Below, in pieces: positions 57,112-64,000 of a stretch of DNA of 64,000 nt (position 1 is the stretch's first letter; each line of letters starts with the position of its first letter). The stretch comes from Spodoptera frugiperda. Taxonomy: Eukaryota > Arthropoda > Insecta > Lepidoptera > Noctuidae. The DNA lies in contig NC_064233.1 of assembly GCF_023101765.2 (NCBI RefSeq), positions 62,001 to 126,000 on the forward strand, in the 5' to 3' direction. A program made the position numbers and the translations under genes. The notes under the pieces were generated by a model. The model did not search any database and had not been told where the DNA came from. It worked only from the letters and a program-made list of their open reading frames with translations.

Positions 57112-57533
57112 AAATCTGACGAAATAGACTGTAGTTTAGACTTGTTTACACTTGTTTGCCATCACGAGCATTACCAAAGCCTTGTTCCAAAGTTTCCTCA
57201 CAAACCAAAAAGAAAACGAAATCTAATTCTATAGACAAGACAGTGGACGCACTTACACCCCTGTTTCACCATAATTTCCGAGAATATAGCGCCCGTATGA
57301 AGCCGGGGTGTATTGTTAGTACGTAGGGAAGCGTGGGAAAGTAGATAAGGTGTAGACCAAGTCTTATATATTGTGGTACCTATTTGTTAAACAATGATCG
57401 ATTTGGTAGTTTCTTGGAAACAGAAGCGATAATTGTTGTATGTATACCTGACTAGACATTCCAACGTGATAACGACATCGGTATCCGCTCACAATGTCAT
57501 TTTCGCAAAATGATATCCAATTACAAAATATCA

Positions 57534-57846
57534 GGCGACGCATTGGGTAATTTTTGTGACTTATCCAAGGCGTTCGACTGTGTCCCTCATGATACACTGA
57601 TCAGGAAGCTATCCCATTATGGAATACGAGGCAACTCTCTGGACCTACTTATCTCATACTCTGATAGGATTCAGAGAGTCGAAATTAACGGAAAAATTTC
57701 CGCCGGGTCTATTGTTAAGGTGGGTGTTCCGCAGGGGTCAAATCTCGGCCCATTTTTATTTCTTATTTATATTATAGTGATTCACCTTATCTTGTAAGAG
57801 GTAACCATGGAATTGTACTGTTTGCTGATAATACCTCTTTACCATT
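57534..57846 (+). pseudogene. CR1/Jockey-like reverse transcriptase relic, unit 5
   Basis: Open through FCDLSKAFDCV and GVPQGSNLGP, ending VIHLIL-stop. It matches the unit 6 relic base for base as far as checked. Confidence 0.75.
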
Positions 57847-58724
57847 TAAACCCAAACGTAGAAAATGAGTCAGTTGTCATGTAAATAGTGCTCTCCCGAA
57901 ATTAGTACACTGACACATGCGTGCTGCCATCTGAATAGGTGCGGTCATACAGTTGTTGTATTTCCTCTAAAGACCACTACAGAATCCGTTTGCACGGTTT
58001 TCGGTCACGGTTTATTTGAACGTCTGAGTTAGTTTTGGCCAGTCTCATCTAGTTATTTAAGAGATTGACGTGAAAAAGTGTCATCTTGTAACCTATTTGC
58101 AAAAAAATAAATATCTATAGAATTAGATTTCGTTTTCTGTCTATTTTGTAAGGAAACTTTTGAACATTACTCACGTAAATATACTGAGTAAAGCTCTACT
58201 AGTTTCGAATCTAAGATAAGCAGCGTGCGCATACGCGGTAACGTCGCGCAGCCTACGTGACGTCGCGTCAGTAGGCTTAGTCTTTAGGTTACGATAGCCG
58301 ACCTTATCGCTTACCTAACGCGTTCTCTTCCAGGAAACGTTTGAGCATTATAAAATACCACGCTTGCTTTAGGCGGATTAGCAATTTCAAACTTATATTA
58401 TATTGGAAATAATAATTCAACACTGGACGTTATTAATGCTTTGACGGCAGAAATTGTAGAACAGTAGATTTAGGTAAAAGGTACATAAATGTATTACGAA
58501 ATTTATCGATCCCGAAAAAGCATTTGATCCTAGCGAACTGGCTAACCTCCTCTAACCTTAATTTAATCTTGGAATACCACATTGACTATTTCTTTGAATG
58601 TCTGTTCCATTGAGTTCCATTTAACAATTCGTTAAAATATGTCCTTTACAATTGAGTGGTCACACCTGTCGATCTATATGGATTCGGGTGCTGGGCCATG
58701 AGAAAGGCGGGTGAAAGAAGTTTG

Positions 58725-58811
58725 CCTACAGCAGAGATGAGGATGCTGCGATGGATATGTGGCGTGATGGGACTAGACAATATAATACACGGCTATGTAA
58801 ATGAAACTTAA
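58725..58811 (+). pseudogene. RTE-like reverse transcriptase C-terminal relic, unit 6
   Basis: Same frame and stop as in unit 4. Confidence 0.5.
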
Positions 58812-59293
58812 GAGCAGCGCTCTCTCGTCTCTCTAAATATGGGAATCTGTACATCCCAACATACATTCTGTCTGTATATGGAACTGAAGGCTTCAAAAAG
58901 CTTCTGAGCATTTTATTGCATTAATGAACGAAAACCAATTTAATCTTGTTTTCATCATACCTTATTCTACTGGTCAATTTATTTGTAATAACTTCTTTAA
59001 CAATATAAGTCAGAAAGAGATAGCCACATATGACTACACAGCAATTGATGCGTTAGATAAGGACAAAATATACAATAGTGAAAAAGTGAGATAGCAAAAC
59101 ACAAAAGGTGTGCGTTAGAGAGAGACAGCGTATCACTTCTCCCCACCACGTATTGTATGTTGTTAACACAATACAAGTTGTAGGCTAGCAGTTCACCCGT
59201 CACTTCGCCAGTTGCTCTTGTGACATCGCACTGTATAGTCGTGTACCGAGTGTGCATCAGTATTGAAATTAATTTTGTAATCATTTAATAAAC

Positions 59294-61305
59294 ATGGTTG
59301 TCGAGAGTTTTAGCTGGAGTGAAGAAGTGGAGTCGGCCGGTATGTACCCGTAGAAATACTAAGGATTTTTTTAAATTCCTATTCGAAACAAAATCTAATT
59401 AATCTTTTCCCACAGATCCCATGATAATGGAAGAACAACGGGAGACTAGGAGAGACTCCGTCAACTCCATCGAGCCCGAGGTAAAGACTCCACAAACACC
59501 GGAGACTAAATCCTCGGTGGACGAGGAAGACGGAGCTTTAAAGGACTTGCTCCGGGTCGATGAACAATATTATCCCTTATTGGCCTTGGTATGTAACATT
59601 ATATTTTCTTAAATTATTTTACTTACTAATTAATAACTGGGGACATGATTGTTAATTTATTGACTCATCTTTGTTACAGTTGGAACAATTTTCCCCTGAA
59701 GACGACGGCATCCAATTCAACATAAAGTTGAAACAGTTTGAGACTACAATGTCATCCATGTGTCCGGACGACTCGCGTGTGCAGTAAGTATTTATCTATT
59801 TCTTTTTTTTTCAAATTATATCTTCTACTAGTATCTTATTCTCATCGTGTCCCGTAAATATTACTAATAATTTTATTTTACTTTGTCTAGACAAGCATTC
59901 GCGACGTTCCGCGCGGCGGCCCTGCGGTGCCCGGTGATGGCGCGTAAGCTGGCCGCAGTGGGTGTTTCGTTCACTCGCCAGCAGAACAAGCCACTGCTTC
60001 GTAGAACCCTCCTTAATGTCGTCATGCAGGACACTTTCTCCAGTAAGTACCCTTTCCCAAGATCTATTTACCCCTTTGAATTCAGTTCACCCGGTTTTAC
60101 CGCAATCCCCTCGAATTGAACTTCTGCTCGAAGCTTCGTAAAAACTTCTTAAGGAATATATCAAATAAATAATTGTCATCTTCTTCAACAGAACTGGACG
60201 TGCTACAGCGCTCAAATCCGCTGTTCCTCGTCAACGCTGCGAATCTGATGGGGGATTACTTCGCCAACGCTCGCCTCAGTAACGGCGACAAGCTTCACTT
60301 TCTAGCTGAGCCACTACTGCAATACTTGCGTGCTTTACTCGCCGCCCATGATACACGTGCACATCACAGTCTCGCTGCACAAGTAAGTTTCAAACGAACA
60401 TTTATTATTTTGTAAAAAATGCTGTTTTATTGCCAAACACATACATTCATTGTTTAGTAACATTGTGACAGCTAAGCAGATTAAAATACTAATATGTAAC
60501 TTTCTTTTGTCCACAGTTAATGCAAAACGGTCGCGAGCTACTCTCCGTAGTAGCTCAAGAGATGGACGAGCTCTCGGTCTCGATCCGTCTCCGTCTGCTC
60601 TCGCCCCCACCAGTCAGCACAACGTGGCTACTACTCTCCGCAGACCTTTGCCTCAACAAGTTTCTTCCCCTACCGACTACGCTGCAACAGTTTTACACCG
60701 CTCATCTGGTAACAACCACGGAAGAAAATGTCAGTGAAGCCAGCTATAGATGTTGGAAGAAAAGCCCCGAGAAGAACGAGAATAAACCAGATGCTGCGGC
60801 GCTTGCAGAAGAAGTCAGTCAAAGTATATCTCAGATTAGTCTGCGTAATAATGAGGACACGAAGCCTAAGAAAGAACCAATCTCAGTTAGCCAAGATACA
60901 TGGACAGGTGATGATACCTTAAGGAAAAGATACGACCTTAACTCTTGGCGGCAAACAGAAGAGACGAGAATAAAGGCTAATGACTGCCAACAAGGGGGGG
61001 ATATCTTCCAAAGTCACCCCGAAAGAAATGTGTCTCAGGCCCCAGAAAAGCCAAAATTAGGCGTTGGAGCTAGGTTATTGAGACTTAGAGCCCTCTCAAA
61101 GGAATCAATCTCAGTCAGCGAAGACACATGGTCAGGACCCGACTCCCGCCCGCCGCACATAAGTATGAGATCACGAAAGGGGAGGATTAATGGAAAGAAA
61201 GACGGAACAACAGCCAAGGCGACCCCAAGACGCCATGTCGCCGAAGTACCGCGCAGCGCCAAATACTGGGGCCACGACGACCGATGCGTCAAACATTATA
61301 GTTAG
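59294..61305 (+). CDS. MIF4G-like domain protein, array copy 6 (six exons, 484 aa)
   Basis: Exons: 59294-59339, 59416-59588, 59680-59783, 59891-60042, 60192-60382, 60517-61305. The protein is the same as copy 4: MVVESF, LLRRTLLN, SPPP and majority residues elsewhere. Exon and intron lengths equal those of copies 3 and 4. The upstream hairpin is at 58251-58276. Near identity to copy 4, across the mosaic copy 5, points to recent exchange or an assembly collapse that should be excluded. Confidence 0.83.
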
Positions 61306-61658
61306 TAGGAATGTCTTGTATGTATGTATGTAAATAATTATTAATTTAGGGAATTGTACAAATGAAATTGTTACTTAAACCAAAAATGTTATAAATGTTG
61401 TTTATATTACTTATGAAATGTATTAAATAGTTGTAAAATAATTATACTTTAATGTAATGTAATAATAATCAATGAATAAAATAATTTTTGATAACTTCAA
61501 ATTCGATATTTTCTATAAAACCCCTTATTCCTGACACAGCTAAGGAATACAAATTCAACATTCTGTAAGTTTCACTTCATAATAGACTCATAAACAACTA
61601 TTAGCATTAGTCTTATCGTATATTATAGAAAAGGTTATTTTTAATTCGTACCACACGA

Positions 61659-61693
61659 TGCTACGGCGTAGCAGGTGATACTACGGTGTAGTA
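61659..61693. repeat. Paired palindromes, unit 6
   Basis: 61659-61673 is perfect; 61679-61693 is the 6-base-arm type. Confidence 0.7.
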
Positions 61694-62114
61694 AAATCTG
61701 ACGAAATAGACTGTAGTTTAGACTTGTTTACACTTGTTTGCCATCACGAGCATTACCAAAGCCTTGTTCCAAAGTTTCCTCACAAACCAAAAAGAAAACG
61801 AAATCTAATTCTATAGACAAGACAGTGGACGCACTTACACCCCTGTTTCACCATAATTTCCGAGAATATAGCGCCCGTATGAAGCCGGGGTGTATTGTTA
61901 GTACGTAGGGAAGCGTGGGAAAGTAGATAAGGTGTAGACCAAGTCTTATATATTGTGGTACCTATTTGTTAAACAATGATCGATTTGGTAGTTTCTTGGA
62001 AACAGAAGCGATAATTGTTGTATGTATACCTGACTAGACATTCCAACGTGATAACGACATCGGTATCCGCTCACAATGTCATTTTCGCAAAATGATATCC
62101 AATTACAAAATATC

Positions 62115-62428
62115 AGGCGACGCATTGGGTAATTTTTGTGACTTATCCAAGGCGTTCGACTGTGTCCCTCATGATACACTGATCAGGAAGCTATCCCATT
62201 ATGGAATACGAGGCAACTCTCTGGACCTACTTATCTCATACTCTGATAGGATTCAGAGAGTCGAAATTAACGGAAAAATTTCCGCCGGGTCTATTGTTAA
62301 GGTGGGTGTTCCGCAGGGGTCAAATCTCGGCCCATTTTTATTTCTTATTTATATTATAGTGATTCACCTTATCTTGTAAGAGGTAACCATGGAATTGTAC
62401 TGTTTGCTGATAATACCTCTTTACCATT
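62115..62428 (+). pseudogene. CR1/Jockey-like reverse transcriptase relic, unit 6
   Basis: Same content and frame end as in unit 5. Confidence 0.75.
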
Positions 62429-63306
62429 TAAACCCAAACGTAGAAAATGAGTCAGTTGTCATGTAAATAGTGCTCTCCCGAAATTAGTACACTGACACAT
62501 GCGTGCTGCCATCTGAATAGGTGCGGTCATACAGTTGTTGTATTTCCTCTAAAGACCACTACAGAATCCGTTTGCACGGTTTTCGGTCACGGTTTATTTG
62601 AACGTCTGAGTTAGTTTTGGCCAGTCTCATCTAGTTATTTAAGAGATTGACGTGAAAAAGTGTCATCTTGTAACCTATTTGCAAAAAAATAAATATCTAT
62701 AGAATTAGATTTCGTTTTCTGTCTATTTTGTAAGGAAACTTTTGAACATTACTCACGTAAATATACTGAGTAAAGCTCTACTAGTTTCGAATCTAAGATA
62801 AGCAGCGTGCGCATACGCGGTAACGTCGCGCAGCCTACGTGACGTCGCGTCAGTAGGCTTAGTCTTTAGGTTACGATAGCCGACCTTATCGCTTACCTAA
62901 CGCGTTCTCTTCCAGGAAACGTTTGAGCATTATAAAATACCACGCTTGCTTTAGGCGGATTAGCAATTTCAAACTTATATTATATTGGAAATAATAATTC
63001 AACACTGGACGTTATTAATGCTTTGACGGCAGAAATTGTAGAACAGTAGATTTAGGTAAAAGGTACATAAATGTATTACGAAATTTATCGATCCCGAAAA
63101 AGCATTTGATCCTAGCGAACTGGCTAACCTCCTCTAACCTTAATTTAATCTTGGAATACCACATTGACTATTTCTTTGAATGTCTGTTCCATTGAGTTCC
63201 ATTTAACAATTCGTTAAAATATGTCCTTTACAATTGAGTGGTCACACCTGTCGATCTATATGGATTCGGGTGCTGGGCCATGAGAAAGGCGGGTGAAAGA
63301 AGTTTG

Positions 63307-63393
63307 CCTACAGCAGAGATGAGGATGCTGCGATGGATATGTGGCGTGATGGGACTAGACAATATAATACACGGCTATGTAAATGAAACTTAA
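63307..63393 (+). pseudogene. RTE-like reverse transcriptase C-terminal relic, unit 7
   Basis: Same frame and stop as in unit 4. Confidence 0.5.
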
Positions 63394-63875
63394 GAGCAGC
63401 GCTCTCTCGTCTCTCTAAATATGGGAATCTGTACATCCCAACATACATTCTGTCTGTATATGGAACTGAAGGCTTCAAAAAGCTTCTGAGCATTTTATTG
63501 CATTAATGAACGAAAACCAATTTAATCTTGTTTTCATCATACCTTATTCTACTGGTCAATTTATTTGTAATAACTTCTTTAACAATATAAGTCAGAAAGA
63601 GATAGCCACATATGACTACACAGCAATTGATGCGTTAGATAAGGACAAAATATACAATAGTGAAAAAGTGAGATAGCAAAACACAAAAGGTGTGCGTTAG
63701 AGAGAGACAGCGTATCACTTCTCCCCACCACGTATTGTATGTTGTTAACACAATACAAGTTGTAGGCTAGCAGTTCACCCGTCACTTCGCCAGTTGCTCT
63801 TGTGACATCGCACTGTATAGTCGTGTACCGAGTGTGCATCAGTATTGAAATTAATTTTGTAATCATTTAATAAAC

Positions 63876-64000
63876 ATGGTTGTCGAGAGTTTTAGCTGGA
63901 GTGAAGAAGTGGAGTCGGCCGGTATGTACCCGTAGAAATACTAAGGATTTTTTTAAATTCCTATTCGAAACAAAATCTAATTAATCTTTTCCCACAGATC
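63876..64000 (+). CDS. MIF4G-like domain protein, array copy 7, cut by the window end
   Basis: Exon 1 (63876-63921, MVVESFSWSEEVESA) and intron 1 are complete. Exon 2 begins at 63998 and only three bases are inside the window. The upstream hairpin is at 62833-62858. Sequence so far equals copies 3, 4 and 6. Confidence 0.8.

Larger units (their letters stand above)
43473..64000 (+). repeat. Tandem gene array, block 2 (four full units plus ends)
   Basis: Array identity resumes at gaatatagcgc (43473) partway through a spacer, so the first unit here has no gene of its own on the left. Gene starts are at 45486, 50079, 54662, 59294 and 63876, spaced 4593, 4583, 4632 and 4582 bp. Orientation is the same as block 1. 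The array continues past the window end. About 160 bp of the spacer is missing between the end of block 1 and the start of block 2. Confidence 0.92.

Overview
The window looks like AT-rich nuclear DNA from a moth, probably noctuid-like. Evidence is the short phase-consistent GT-AG introns, several lepidopteran-style tRNA-derived SINEs, a Metulj-like repeat, TC...CTAG Helitron-like elements and a CR1/Jockey-type non-LTR element with a TTTGAC tail. Nothing here is bacterial: no operons, CRISPR arrays or rRNA genes. Family names for repeats come from recognition by eye, not from a database search.

Layout. (1) 1-8970: the first block of a tandem array. Each unit carries one six-exon gene encoding a 484-residue protein with an MIF4G-like helical region, plus a spacer of dead retrotransposon pieces. 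Two complete genes are here. (2) 8971-43472: about 34.5 kb of non-array DNA. On the minus strand there is a ten-exon gene for a 324-residue three-finger C2H2 protein (coding 24724 down to 13771). Its introns hold a nearly complete non-LTR element (16374-19340 coding) and many SINEs. From 25.9 to 32.4 kb there is mostly AT-rich DNA, with one possible very small gene near 29.5 kb. A plus-strand gene of unknown function runs from 32924 to about 42735/42789 in five visible coding exons. Its last visible intron contains, in antisense, an intronless DEF8 homologue (41034-39709). (3) 43473-64000: the second array block in the same orientation, with four complete genes and the first exon of a fifth. 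Units here repeat every 4582-4632 bp.

Together the array holds six intact copies and one cut copy of the MIF4G-like gene. All intact copies keep the same exon phases and an open frame. Protein differences are few, and sequence types are mixed between copies (1 and 5 share an intron variant absent from 2, 3, 4 and 6), which suggests gene conversion or unequal exchange. The three host genes in the middle show no obvious functional link to the array; the zinc-finger protein is probably nuclear and DEF8 acts on late endosomes and lysosomes. The most notable features are the amplified translation-factor-like gene family, its conserved paired palindromes and hairpin in the spacers, and the position of a single-copy locus between two direct array blocks.
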